Below the pieces are notes generated by a model. That model did not search any database, had not been told where the DNA came from, and worked only from the letters and a program-made list of their open reading frames with translations. Both the position numbers and the translations under genes were made by a program. Below, in pieces: positions 8,021 to 16,747 of a DNA stretch of 32,208 nt (its first letter is position 1; each line of letters starts with the position of its first letter). Source of the stretch: DATJGF01 sp035495315 (GTDB taxonomy: Bacteria; Verrucomicrobiota; Verrucomicrobiia; Limisphaerales; UBA8199); contig DATJGF010000254.1 in assembly GCA_035495315.1 (NCBI GenBank), forward strand, positions 1 through 32,208. The letters run 5' to 3'.

Positions 8021-10731
8021 CATTTCAACTTAAGCTCCTGTTGAGCATGGTGCTTCTGGTGGTAGCGGTTACCACCACGACGCTGCTGATAACCGATAGC
8101 CAGGTTCGCTTGTCCTACGAGCGACACTTTCAACAATCGTTCCGGCTTCAGGTTTTTTCATTTCTGCAACAACGGGAAGCCCGGTTGGAGCCAGTCAAGG
8201 AGCGCGTCTCGGCCGCTGCTCTTAACCGGCGTTTGTTCGCGGCCATGGAAAATGCCGGTCAGGAGCACCCCGATCAAAAGGATATCGATGATCTGTACCA
8301 GAACGGATTCGACCAGCTTTCGGAGATAATGGCGAGTGTCTCAGAAGGTACAACCAACAAACTGAGCGGGCTTTATTTCTTTCTCAATACGAAGGGTGAG
8401 GTTTTATATCCCAGCGAGCAGGTAAAGCTGCCATTTTCTCTGGCGAGCTTGCGTAAGATCGCGCAGCAGATCGAAACCGCGGGCCTTTCGGTAAGTCAGG
8501 GGAATGCTGCGCAAATCGGCTATCTTGCGCTGGGAGATGAACCCGATGCGACAGCGATTCGTGAAATGGTTTTTACTCCGATAGTCGATCAGGATGCTCG
8601 CCAGCATGTTGGTGTTCTGGCCGTCGGTTTTCCTCTCCCGAGTTCGGGCCAAAGCAACCCGATGTGGGTCGATAACCGAGTCTATTCGTCTTCGGTTCCG
8701 CCCGCCCTCCTGATCAAACTCCAGAGTACCGTCGGCTCGGCTCTCAGCCAGGGTCAGCGTGATTTCAAGCTGGAGCTCGCCGATGTCCCCTATCAGGTAT
8801 ACTGCCAGCTGCTGACGACGGGTTCGTCGTTCCCGCGCGCGTACCAAATTTGCATGTATTCGCTTGCCGATGCCGCAACGGAAAAAGAACGCTTCACTAA
8901 ACGAATATTGATATCGGGGACGATTGCTTCACTCGGAGCGCTCGTGCTGAGTTGGTTGATATCGCGTAGTTTAGCCGTGCCGATTCAGGAATTGGTGACT
9001 GGCACCACCGAAATTGAGCGGGGCAACTTTCGTGCAAAGGTTTCGGTGCGAACCCACGATGAACTCGGAAAACTGGGCGAGGCTTTCAATTCGATGGCGC
9101 AACAAATCCAAGCATCCTACGCGGCGTTGGAGCAGCGTGTCGCGGAGAGAACTCACGAATTGGAGGAGCGGAAGAGAACGGAAGCGGCATTGCGCAAGAG
9201 TGAGGCGAGTCTTCGGGAAGCGCAACGGATCGCGCGACTTGGCAACTGGGAATGGAACGTGTTGCAGGACGAGTTACATTGGTCTGAGGAGGTGTATTCG
9301 ATCTTTGGGTTGTCCAAACAGCAATTCGGCGCAACGTTTGAATCGTTTCTCCAACGCGTGCACCCCGCTGACCGTGAAAAGGTGGAGCAGGCGATTCGCG
9401 AATCCTTGCAGAAGGGCGGCCGCTTCAGCATGGAGCACCGGATCATGCGTGGAGATGGTGAAGGCCGAGTCGTACGCCAGCAGGCCGAAATGTTCCGTGA
9501 AGAACACGGCAAGCCGGCGCGAATGCTTGGGACGGTGCAGGATATTACGGAGCAGAAGCGGATCGAGGCAGAGTTTCTTCGCGCGCAACGGATGGACAGT
9601 ATCGGTGCAATCGCCGGGGGAATGGCGCACGACTTGAATAATGCGTTGGCGCCGATCCTGATGGGGGTCCAGTTGATGCGCAAGAAGGTTACAGATCCGG
9701 ACCTGCGGCAAATGCTAAGGGTCATGGAGACCAATACTCATCGTGGCGCCGATCTCGTGCGCCAAGTCCTGACGTTCGCTCGCGGTCGCGATGGCGAGCG
9801 CGAGTTGGTCGAACTCGGGAGCTTAATCCGCGAGATGGAAAACATCCTGAGGCAAACGATGCCCAAGTCGATTAGTATCGAGACGTTGGTTCCCTCGGAT
9901 TTGTGGCGGGTGGTGGGCAATGCGACACAACTCCACCAGGCGCTTTTAAACCTGTGCGTCAACGCCCGCGATGCGATGCCCAAAGGAGGCAAGCTAACGC
10001 TCGCCGCTGATAACGTCGAACTCAATGCCAGTGAAGCCAAGGAGATACCCCAAGCTCGGCCTGGTTCCTTCGTCATGCTCCTGGTCTCAGATACCGGCAC
10101 CGGGATCCCTGCGGACGTGCTACCAAAGATTTTTGAAGCATTTTTTACAACCAAAGCTCCGGGCAAGGGGACCGGATTGGGACTATCAACTATCGCTCGA
10201 ATTGTGCGGAATCATGAGGGGTTTGTCGCCGTCAGGAGCGAAGTTGACGCCGGCACCACGTTTGAGATTTATCTCCCGCGTGCCGAGCAGGTGACTGCTG
10301 GCCCAACGCCACGCGCTACTCAAGCCGCTGCCTTGAAACCCGGCCATGGGGAATTGATTCTGTTCGTCGACGATGACCGATCGGTGCGTGAAATGGTGGC
10401 CCCCACGCTTAGCGAGCAGGGTTACCGGGTTGTGACTGCCGCCAACGGTGCTGAAGCCCTTGCGTTCCTGGCCCAACACGAGCAGGAGGTTCGCCTCGTT
10501 CTGGCGGACGTCGCGATGCCTGTTATGGATGGTCTCGAGCTGACGCAAAAGTTGCGCCTTCGATTGCCGGAGCTGCCGCTGGTGCTTATGAGTGGCACCT
10601 TTGAGGCCGGCAAGGACCAGTTGCCGTCTGGAGTTCGTGCTTTTCTGACCAAACCGTTCCGCCTCGAAGAACTTCTGGGAGTGATTGTGGATTGTTTTCA
10701 CACTAATCCTGCGCGCAGCGATAAGGTTTAA
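8017..10731 (+). CDS. Hybrid sensor histidine kinase (sensor-HAMP-PAS-HisKA-HATPase-REC)
   Basis: ATG 8017 overlaps the regulator stop as ATGA and places the first membrane helix (LKLLLSMVLLVVAVTTTTLL) at the N-terminus; a start at 7969 is open but less likely. The protein has 904 residues. TM1 is followed by a periplasmic sensor of about 260 residues of Cache type, then TM2 (about 297-318), HAMP (319-370), coiled coil, PAS with PAC (about 400-520), HisKA with phospho-His538 in GGMAHDLNNALAPI, HATPase (N-box NLCVNARDAMP, G1 DTGTGIP, G2 GKGTGLGLSTI) and a C-terminal receiver with Asp831 in LVLADVAMPVMDG. It should pass phosphate to its own receiver and/or to the NtrC-type regulator just upstream. 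The ligand is unknown. Confidence 0.95.
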   Translation: MTFQLKLLLSMVLLVVAVTTTTLLITDSQVRLSYERHFQQSFRLQVFSFLQQREARLEPVKERVSAAALNRRLFAAMENAGQEHPDQKDIDDLYQNGFDQLSEIMASVSEGTTNKLSGLYFFLNTKGEVLYPSEQVKLPFSLASLRKIAQQIETAGLSVSQGNAAQIGYLALGDEPDATAIREMVFTPIVDQDARQHVGVLAVGFPLPSSGQSNPMWVDNRVYSSSVPPALLIKLQSTVGSALSQGQRDFKLELADVPYQVYCQLLTTGSSFPRAYQICMYSLADAATEKERFTKRILISGTIASLGALVLSWLISRSLAVPIQELVTGTTEIERGNFRAKVSVRTHDELGKLGEAFNSMAQQIQASYAALEQRVAERTHELEERKRTEAALRKSEASLREAQRIARLGNWEWNVLQDELHWSEEVYSIFGLSKQQFGATFESFLQRVHPADREKVEQAIRESLQKGGRFSMEHRIMRGDGEGRVVRQQAEMFREEHGKPARMLGTVQDITEQKRIEAEFLRAQRMDSIGAIAGGMAHDLNNALAPILMGVQLMRKKVTDPDLRQMLRVMETNTHRGADLVRQVLTFARGRDGERELVELGSLIREMENILRQTMPKSISIETLVPSDLWRVVGNATQLHQALLNLCVNARDAMPKGGKLTLAADNVELNASEAKEIPQARPGSFVMLLVSDTGTGIPADVLPKIFEAFFTTKAPGKGTGLGLSTIARIVRNHEGFVAVRSEVDAGTTFEIYLPRAEQVTAGPTPRATQAAALKPGHGELILFVDDDRSVREMVAPTLSEQGYRVVTAANGAEALAFLAQHEQEVRLVLADVAMPVMDGLELTQKLRLRLPELPLVLMSGTFEAGKDQLPSGVRAFLTKPFRLEELLGVIVDCFHTNPARSDKV

Positions 10732-10802
10732 TATACCGTTTTAATCCTCAACCAGCGGTGAGTTCGAGCTCTGCCGCTTCTGGTCTTCTTGAAACAAGGT
10801 GG

Positions 10803-10839
10803 TGGTCCGCTGACGGACCATAAGAGCCTTTATGGTCCG
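10803..10839. promoter_or_regulatory. Three-armed CGGACC repeat, candidate enhancer with alternative hairpins
   Basis: The middle arm CGGACCATAA (10814-10823) is perfectly complementary to TTATGGTCCG (10830-10839) across 6 nt. Its first seven bases also pair with TGGTCCG (10803-10809) across CTGA. There are thus three half-sites in alternating orientation. The main dyad is centred about 79 bp upstream of the -24 element at 10904, a normal distance for an NtrC-type enhancer. As RNA, the two hairpins would be mutually exclusive, so attenuation of read-through from the kinase gene is an alternative reading. Confidence 0.6.
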
Positions 10840-10903
10840 AATACGTAATCTTTTCAGGGTGAGTCGTTAGCCTTTTCAGGCCGGAATACCAGCAAAAGGT
10901 TGC

Positions 10904-10918
10904 TGGCATCTTAGTTGC
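10904..10918 (+). promoter_or_regulatory. Candidate sigma-54 promoter of the ECF sigma gene
   Basis: TGGCAT-CTTAG-TTGC followed by T matches the -24/-12 consensus with one change, and GG and GC are 12 nt apart. The predicted transcript start is near 10930, giving a leader of about 49 nt before ATG 10979 with a purine-rich GAGAGGA as ribosome-binding site. Confidence 0.6.
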
Positions 10919-10978
10919 TTAAAGGATTTCAACCGTTACCCAGATCGAAATGAGCACAGGGGTAGAGAGGACGACAGG

Positions 10979-11521
10979 ATGCAAGAGGACAGCACGCGAA
11001 CCAGTAGGCCGAGTCTTAAGTTTGAAGACATCGTCGAGGAGTACTACCGACCGCTTTACCAGTTTGCATTTAGTCTGACTCACTCCAAGGCCGATGCGTG
11101 GGATCTGGTGCAGCAAACCTTTTATATCTGGAGAATTAAAGGCGACCAGTTGCGCCAACCTTCCAAAGTTCGGGCCTGGTTATTTACTACGTTGCACCGT
11201 GCCTTTTTGCAGGGCAAGCGCCGGGAAATACGTTTCCCTCAATACGAATTAGATTCGGTTGATTCCGAATTGCCTTCGGTGGCGCCAGATGCCGCGAATC
11301 GATTGGACTCGGCGGAGGTCATGGTGGCTCTGGACAAAATCGATGAGGTATTTCGAGCTCCTTTGGCGCTCTTTTACCTGGAAGATTATCCCTACAAGGA
11401 AATAGCGCTCATCCTGCAAGTTCCGTTGGGCACGGTAAAATCGAGAATCGCCCGGGGTATTGCTCAACTTCAGAGACTGTTAACGGTTTGCGACGAGCCC
11501 AGGGAATTGGTCAATGCGTGA
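10979..11521 (+). CDS. ECF-type RNA polymerase sigma factor
   Basis: A 180-residue protein with sigma region 2 at about 15-85 (EEYYRPLYQFAFSLTHSKADAWDLVQQTF, as helices, and KVRAWLFTTLHRAFL, the core-binding and -10 recognition part). Region 4 is at about 120-172 (LDKIDEVFRAPLALFYLEDY, then a helix-turn-helix IALILQVPLGTVKSRIARGIAQLQ). It lacks regions 1 and 3 and so belongs to the extracytoplasmic-function class. No anti-sigma gene is adjacent; the next gene is convergent 30 bp away. Control therefore probably acts at transcription. The candidate sigma-54 promoter and CGGAC repeat upstream suggest that the two-component system could set its level. Confidence 0.93.
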   Translation: MQEDSTRTSRPSLKFEDIVEEYYRPLYQFAFSLTHSKADAWDLVQQTFYIWRIKGDQLRQPSKVRAWLFTTLHRAFLQGKRREIRFPQYELDSVDSELPSVAPDAANRLDSAEVMVALDKIDEVFRAPLALFYLEDYPYKEIALILQVPLGTVKSRIARGIAQLQRLLTVCDEPRELVNA

Positions 11522-11551
11522 GTCGCGGGGCTTCGAGTGGTTTCCGGCAAT

Positions 11552-12583
11552 TCAAATCCTTGAAAGAATCCGCTCTTCGCAAAGGCAAAGGACCTGTTCG
11601 GTGAGGTGTGTGCGCTCGACAAGTTTCGTGCTCAAGTAGATGTGGCGTGCGAGAGTTAAATCGGTGTAAGCACGCACCGCTCCCCGGACTTGCTCGCCCG
11701 TCAGGTGTATAAATTGCTCTTCAAAGGCCTGTTCAACATCCAGCAGCCCGTCCGGATTACCTTTTTCGCGCAAAGCCTGTTCTTTGATGTGCCCGATGAA
11801 ATTGCCCGCGTCCAGCGCGGGATCACCCTGGCAATACAAGTCAAAATCGATTAGCCATACGCGCGTGTTATCCACAAGGACCTGCGCGCCGTAAAAATCC
11901 CTATGGATGCCGCATACCCGAGGCCGCGGGGTGCTCTGGCCTAAGCGGTCACACGCAGCGCTGAGCCGTTCCAGACGGTTCGCCCATTGGGGGTAGAGCC
12001 TGCCGACCTGAGCAAGGCAATCATGGAGGATGCTGAGTTCCTGTTCCATGTGGTGCCCTTTGTCCGTTGGAATGGCGGCTCGGTGCAACTTGTGAAGAGC
12101 TTTGGCGATTTGCCCGGCTAGTTTGGTCTCGGCAGCCGTTGGGAGCAGTTCCTCGGCCGTAAGGCCGCTGACCTTGCGTTGGAACCACATGTGGAAGTCT
12201 GAAATCACCCCGATAGGTTCAGGAACCGAAATCCCATCTGCGCTGTCCGCTTGAAAACCTGCCTGCCATAGAGCCTGCTGAAGTCGAAATCCTTCATTAC
12301 CCGATCGATGGGCGCGAGCTTTGCCCAGTAGTGTCACTCGATGTTTGGGAAATCCCGGCCGATCTACCTCTACCTCATATTCGACCAGACTGCGCCGGCC
12401 CGGCTTGTGCCGGACGAAACGAATAGCTTTGAGACGCAACTTGCCTTCGCCGCTCAGGCGCGGCAAACGTCGTTTCAAAGCCCGGCGCGCGGCCTCGGGA
12501 TCGAGAGCCAGCGCCAAACCGGGTATGTCTGATCCCCGAGCAACGGCAGAAGAATCAACGGTGACACTCATAAGCAGCTCCAC
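11552..12583 (-). CDS. Aminoglycoside-phosphotransferase-like kinase
   Basis: A 343-residue protein of the APH/choline-kinase-like fold. The catalytic loop is HRDFYGAQVL with His227 and Asp229, and the metal-binding DFD is at 246-248 (LIDFDLYCQGDPALDAGNF). Lys88 in VTLLGKARAH is a candidate ATP-binding lysine. It is the last gene of the glycosyltransferase/ABC operon, and its start overlaps the GT4 stop by 29 bp (17 bp if the ATG at 12571 is used), so translation is probably coupled. In this setting it most likely phosphorylates a sugar or a small glycoside made by the neighbouring enzymes. Antibiotic resistance is not implied by the fold alone. Confidence 0.82.
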   Translation of the reverse strand: MELLMSVTVDSSAVARGSDIPGLALALDPEAARRALKRRLPRLSGEGKLRLKAIRFVRHKPGRRSLVEYEVEVDRPGFPKHRVTLLGKARAHRSGNEGFRLQQALWQAGFQADSADGISVPEPIGVISDFHMWFQRKVSGLTAEELLPTAAETKLAGQIAKALHKLHRAAIPTDKGHHMEQELSILHDCLAQVGRLYPQWANRLERLSAACDRLGQSTPRPRVCGIHRDFYGAQVLVDNTRVWLIDFDLYCQGDPALDAGNFIGHIKEQALREKGNPDGLLDVEQAFEEQFIHLTGEQVRGAVRAYTDLTLARHIYLSTKLVERTHLTEQVLCLCEERILSRI

Positions 12584-13640
12584 CGAGAACCTGGGACCAA
12601 ACCTTTAACAACGAATCAATTTGCCGCGTGACTGAGAACTTGCGGCTAGCCAGTTCGCGTGCCGCCTGTCCCATCCCGCTTCGGAGCTCGTGGTTTGTCA
12701 GCAACCGTTCGAGGGCCGAGGACAGTTCGATCGCATTGCCTGGGGAAACAAGCAATCCCGTGATGCTGTCGGAAACTAACTCGGGAATGCCGCCCACAGC
12801 CGTGGCAACGACAGGCACTCCGCAAGCGGCCGCTTCCATAAGGCTGAGAGGCATGCCCTCATTGTGACTGGTTAACACACCCACGGTGGCTGCCTGCCAG
12901 GCTTTGAGGACGACGGCCTGGTCGGCTGCGCCGGGAAACTCGACGACTTTTTCAAGGCAGAGCCGGACACATTGGGCTTTTAATGTGCAACGCAGCGGTC
13001 CATCGCCCAGCATTACACATCGAAACCCAATGCCGCGATCGCGCAGCAACGCGCAGGCATCCAGTAACAAGGCAAGGTTCTTAACCTCGACATGGCGGGC
13101 GACGCAAAGCACGATCGGATCGGCGTTTTTCTCTTCTTTTTTAGCGATGGGCCGGAAGAGCTCAGTATCGACACCGCAGGGTATTACTCGCAGATGTGAG
13201 CGAGGTACACCGAACGTGTTTTGAATATACGTCGCATTGGATTCTGAGACCGTGATGAGCGCGACGGCCGCCATAGCGCGCTCATAAAAATCAGGGGGTG
13301 GTTTCCGATGGATATCATAGCCGTGCGCGGTGAATGAAAAAGGGACACCGGTCAGATTTGAAAGTTCGCGTGCTTTCTCGGTTGCCTCGCGCGCAAAGTG
13401 CGCATGCAACAAATCCGGTCGAAACTCTCGGATAATTTCGGGGAAGTCGGCAACCTCGTAGCTTGTAACGGAGTCCAGACCTGCCCGGTGGACCAGGTCG
13501 TGGCGTGGTTCTTCGCGGGGCGGCAACAGCGACAGAATACGCACCTCTGTTCCGCGTCGGTGTAATTCCCCCAATTCACCGACGATAAATGTTTCCGAGA
13601 GTTTCGGAAAGATATTCAGCAGATAGGCGACGCGGAGCAT
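12555..13640 (-). CDS. GT4-family glycosyltransferase
   Basis: The frame is open from 13892, but the first 84 codons overlap the upstream glycosyltransferase out of frame and look unlike protein. ATG 13640 (MLRVAYLLNIFPKLSETFIV) gives a normal 361-residue GT4 enzyme. The N-terminal Rossmann domain carries LLHAHFAREA and PFSFTAHGYDIH. The C-terminal domain binds the nucleotide sugar, with VARHVEVKN, HNEGMPLSLMEAAACGVPVVA and GGIPELV; the E-x7-E type motif is present. The KLSETFIVxE start is typical of colanic-acid-type exopolysaccharide transferases. It overlaps the upstream glycosyltransferase by 25 bp and the kinase by 29 bp. Confidence 0.9.
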   Translation of the reverse strand: MLRVAYLLNIFPKLSETFIVGELGELHRRGTEVRILSLLPPREEPRHDLVHRAGLDSVTSYEVADFPEIIREFRPDLLHAHFAREATEKARELSNLTGVPFSFTAHGYDIHRKPPPDFYERAMAAVALITVSESNATYIQNTFGVPRSHLRVIPCGVDTELFRPIAKKEEKNADPIVLCVARHVEVKNLALLLDACALLRDRGIGFRCVMLGDGPLRCTLKAQCVRLCLEKVVEFPGAADQAVVLKAWQAATVGVLTSHNEGMPLSLMEAAACGVPVVATAVGGIPELVSDSITGLLVSPGNAIELSSALERLLTNHELRSGMGQAARELASRKFSVTRQIDSLLKVWSQVLGGAAYECHR

Positions 13641-14887
13641 GATTTTGCGCGAATAAGCGAGGTGGCAAGTTCGGTAATGCACGCGGCATTGCGGTCCCAG
13701 GTGTATTGACGACTCACGAGTTCGGCACCGGCCGCACCAATGCTGTCGCGAAGGGTCGGATTCTGGAGCAAGTCCTCGCAGCATCTGGTCAGCCCGGTTA
13801 AATCTCCGGTGGGATAAAGCAATCCGGTTTTGGTGTCTGTTAAAACCTCCGCGATTTGACCAACGTTGGCGGCCACGACGGGTATGCCGCAAGCCATATA
13901 CTCGAATAGTTTGAGGGGTGAGAAATAGAAATCGTGGTCCAATGGAGGATAAGGCGCCAGCGCGATATCGAAATTACGCACAATTTCCGGGATCTCGTCG
14001 TGAGCGACCAGCCCGGTAAAAACGACCTGCTTTTCCAAACCGCGCGTTTTGAAATCACGCTCTAGTTGCGGGCGTAAAGGGCCGTCCCCCGCTATAACCA
14101 GCTGCACTGGTCGGTTCGGCTCGTTCAAATGCGACAGAAGGTCGGGCAGGATTTCAACTCCATGCCACGGTCGCAGTCCACCGACAAAGCCAAGGACAGG
14201 TCCGCCCTTTAGCTTCATTTTTTCTCGAATATTCGGATCAGGTTTGCCGGGTCGAAAAAGCGCATTATTGACGCCGTTGCTCAGCACGTGGACTTTGTCT
14301 TCAGGCACGCCAACCGTTAAGGCATGTTTCTTTAGCGCGTTGGAAACCACGAGCAGCGCGTCCGCACCTTTTAGCGACCACCGTTCCGCTTCGAGCGCAA
14401 GCTCGCCCAAACCAGTGGAGCGATAAGCGGTCTGCTCGATTGAGAGTGGTGCATTCAGTTCGAGGAGCAGAGGGACACCAAACGTCTTTGCCAGGGAAAC
14501 CCCCGCCGTTGCGTAGAGCGAAGCGCGTTCGTAAATGAAATCAGGCGGGTCATTCTCGAACCGACGTGTCAGATCGTTCACCAACTCCTGGTTATACAGA
14601 ATCCGGCGCAGCTCCCCGGGGAGCGAGTTCTCCAATCCCAGGGTTGAATTGAACTGCTTGAGTCGCTGAATGGCCGCAGATGCCATGGCATCAGGTCTTA
14701 CCTGCACCAAGGGCAATTCAAATGTGGCCGGTTTTTCCCATGGCGATTTAGTTAGAACCTGGGCTGCAACCGTAATCTGATGTCCGGCGCGGCCCAAGGC
14801 ACGTGCCAATTCGCGAACATGAACCGAAGCCCCCTTACGGCCCAAAACGGGAATGCCGAGATCGGGGCAAAGATAAAGAATGTTCAT
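13616..14887 (-). CDS. GT4-family glycosyltransferase
   Basis: A 423-residue GT-B enzyme. The N-terminus MNILYLCPDLGIPVLGRKGASVHV is the glycine-rich acceptor-side loop of GT4 proteins that use the GxxxHV pattern. The C-terminal half has GFVGGLRPWHG, VIAGDGPLRPQLE and the donor-binding motif FSPLKLFEYMACGIPVVA. It is cytoplasmic or peripheral and transfers a sugar from an activated donor; the sugar is unknown. The start overlaps the ABC-transporter stop as ATGA (14884-14887), showing direct translational coupling with the exporter. Confidence 0.92.
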   Translation of the reverse strand: MNILYLCPDLGIPVLGRKGASVHVRELARALGRAGHQITVAAQVLTKSPWEKPATFELPLVQVRPDAMASAAIQRLKQFNSTLGLENSLPGELRRILYNQELVNDLTRRFENDPPDFIYERASLYATAGVSLAKTFGVPLLLELNAPLSIEQTAYRSTGLGELALEAERWSLKGADALLVVSNALKKHALTVGVPEDKVHVLSNGVNNALFRPGKPDPNIREKMKLKGGPVLGFVGGLRPWHGVEILPDLLSHLNEPNRPVQLVIAGDGPLRPQLERDFKTRGLEKQVVFTGLVAHDEIPEIVRNFDIALAPYPPLDHDFYFSPLKLFEYMACGIPVVAANVGQIAEVLTDTKTGLLYPTGDLTGLTRCCEDLLQNPTLRDSIGAAGAELVSRQYTWDRNAACITELATSLIRAKSCSASPIC

Positions 14888-16746
14888 GCGGAGATGGTCT
14901 CGGGGGCCACGAAAGGTGAGGTCACTTGATTTATAGTTCGTTCGGCAACCCGGATTCGGTGTAACGCTGCATAACGCCCATTGGTCTCGAGGAGTTGGGT
15001 ATGTGTACCTATTTCGACGATACGGCCCTGTTCGAGGTAAAGAATCAGGTCAGCTTTGGCAGCATGGCGTGGATTGTGTGTGATGAGGAGTGTGGTTCGC
15101 TTGCCGTAAAGCCGTTCCAAAGCTTCGAGCACAGCACGTTCACTGGACCTGTCCAGCCCGGTCATCGGCTCGTCTAAAATGAGAATTGGGGCCTGGCGGA
15201 TCGCGGCTCGCGCAATCGCGATGCGTTGGCGTTGGCCGTGGGATAGCGTGACGCCGCGCTCGCCAACGATGGTTTCATAACCTTTGGGCAAACGTAGAAT
15301 GAATTCATGGGCATTAGCCACCAGCGCCGCGGAGACGATCTCCTCAAAGGAAGGAGAGGCCGCGCCATACGCGATGTTATCGCGGATAGTGGTTGCAAAA
15401 AGGGTATTGTCCTGCAGTACCACGCTGAATTGCGTCCGCAGAGATTCGAGAGTAAAGGCGCGGATGTCCTGACCGTCTATCAAAACGCGGCCGTTTACAG
15501 GATCGTAAAGCCGAAGCAACAAACTGAAGAGGGTCGTTTTTCCCCCACCTGATGGCCCCACCAAGGCGACATGCTGTCCCGGCTTGACCTCAAAATGGAT
15601 ATTTTGCAGACAGGGTTGGTGGCTGTGGTATGCAAAACTTACAGCCTCGAATTTGATGTGGCCGCTGAGCGGCGGAGCAACCACAGCTCCAGGCAGGTCG
15701 CGCACATCGGGTACCCGCTCGAGTAAATCGATCACTCGCTCACCCGCCGCTGAGGCTTTTCCAAGGCGAGCGGTGTATTTGGCGAAATCCTGAACCGGGC
15801 GATAAGCGGATTTGAGATAAGCAAGAAACACCAGCAGGTCCCCCGGACTGAGTTCATGCGTCAGACACATCCGTGTGCCAAACCACAACACCAGAGCAGT
15901 GGCTAGTGCGACGAGCACATCGACCGATCTCTCCAGCGCCGCCGAAAGCCGTTTGCCTTTTACGTCCGATAGCGAGGTGTTGTCGCTGGTCGAGTCGAAC
16001 GCGGTTGAGAATTTTTCCTCCAGCGAAAGCGCCTGGACCGTACGAATCGCCTGCATCGATTCGGCTACGGAGGCAGCCAGCGCTCCCTCCTGTCGCCGCT
16101 GCTTCTGGGCGACTTCGCGGATCTTTTCCCCCAAGGTATGTGTTCTGAGCCAAAAGAGGGGGAAAACGGCGACGGCGACGACGCCTAACTGCCAATTCAT
16201 GCAGAACATCAGAACCAACATGCCCGCCACAACCAGCGACTTGGCGAGCAACGGAAGCAAAGCAGTCACTGCGACATCCTGCAGCATTCCAACGTCGCCG
16301 ATTAACCGCACGACCAGGTCCCCAGTCTTGGCACCTGTGTGGAAGGACAGAGACAGATATTGGATGTGGCGATAGAGCTGGGTGCGCACTTTTGCGAGGG
16401 AGCGATTCCCTAATCTGGCGAAACCGATCGTTTCCCAGTAGGAAGCCAGCGCGCGCGTGCAAGTGATGACAACAACCCCCAATGCGCCCAAGCTCAGCAA
16501 TACAAGGGGATCGACGCCGGCCAGAAATTCCGACAAATGCTTTCGAGGGGCATTCCGCTGGCCAATGACGTAATCAAAAACCAATTTGAGCGGCCATGGC
16601 TCCAATAATCGTAAGAGCACCTCGCATAGTAGAGCGGCGAACGAAAGCATGATCAGGCCGCGATACTGCCGGAGATGTGGCCAAAAATATTTCGTGATCC
16701 GCCAAAGGCCAGGCAGACTCCGATGCATGGGATCGCGTTGCTTCAT
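14884..16746 (-). CDS. ABC exporter, fused permease and ATPase (MsbA/LipA-like)
   Basis: The frame opens at 17043, but codons before Met100 overlap the upstream gene. ATG 16746 follows that gene's TGA after one base, giving 620 residues. The N-terminal half has six predicted membrane helices of the ABC_membrane type. The C-terminal ATPase has Walker A GPSGGGKTT, Q-loop VLQDNTLF, signature LSHGQRQRIAIARA (His for Gly, a tolerated variant), Walker B ILILDEPMTG and the switch His in LLITHN. Such half-transporters work as homodimers that flip lipids, glycolipids or peptides. Neighbouring glycosyltransferases on both sides suggest that the cargo is a glycolipid or oligosaccharide made by this operon. 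Confidence 0.93.
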   Translation of the reverse strand: MKQRDPMHRSLPGLWRITKYFWPHLRQYRGLIMLSFAALLCEVLLRLLEPWPLKLVFDYVIGQRNAPRKHLSEFLAGVDPLVLLSLGALGVVVITCTRALASYWETIGFARLGNRSLAKVRTQLYRHIQYLSLSFHTGAKTGDLVVRLIGDVGMLQDVAVTALLPLLAKSLVVAGMLVLMFCMNWQLGVVAVAVFPLFWLRTHTLGEKIREVAQKQRRQEGALAASVAESMQAIRTVQALSLEEKFSTAFDSTSDNTSLSDVKGKRLSAALERSVDVLVALATALVLWFGTRMCLTHELSPGDLLVFLAYLKSAYRPVQDFAKYTARLGKASAAGERVIDLLERVPDVRDLPGAVVAPPLSGHIKFEAVSFAYHSHQPCLQNIHFEVKPGQHVALVGPSGGGKTTLFSLLLRLYDPVNGRVLIDGQDIRAFTLESLRTQFSVVLQDNTLFATTIRDNIAYGAASPSFEEIVSAALVANAHEFILRLPKGYETIVGERGVTLSHGQRQRIAIARAAIRQAPILILDEPMTGLDRSSERAVLEALERLYGKRTTLLITHNPRHAAKADLILYLEQGRIVEIGTHTQLLETNGRYAALHRIRVAERTINQVTSPFVAPETISA

Positions 16747-16747
16747 C

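Larger units (their letters stand above)
10732..10978. other. Regulatory region upstream of the ECF sigma gene
   Basis: These 247 bp between the kinase stop and the ECF sigma start hold a three-armed repeat at 10803-10839 and a sigma-54-like promoter at 10904-10918, both listed separately. An imperfect repeat (CCAG-CGG/CCGcttCTGG) just after the kinase gene could act as a weak terminator. Confidence 0.5.

Noticed and set aside
13641..13892. 5' extension of the second GT4 frame (similar extensions at 16747-17043 and 17975-18262)
   Set aside because: These overlap upstream genes, are rich in Arg/His/Ser and end just before a normal family N-terminus; later starts were chosen.
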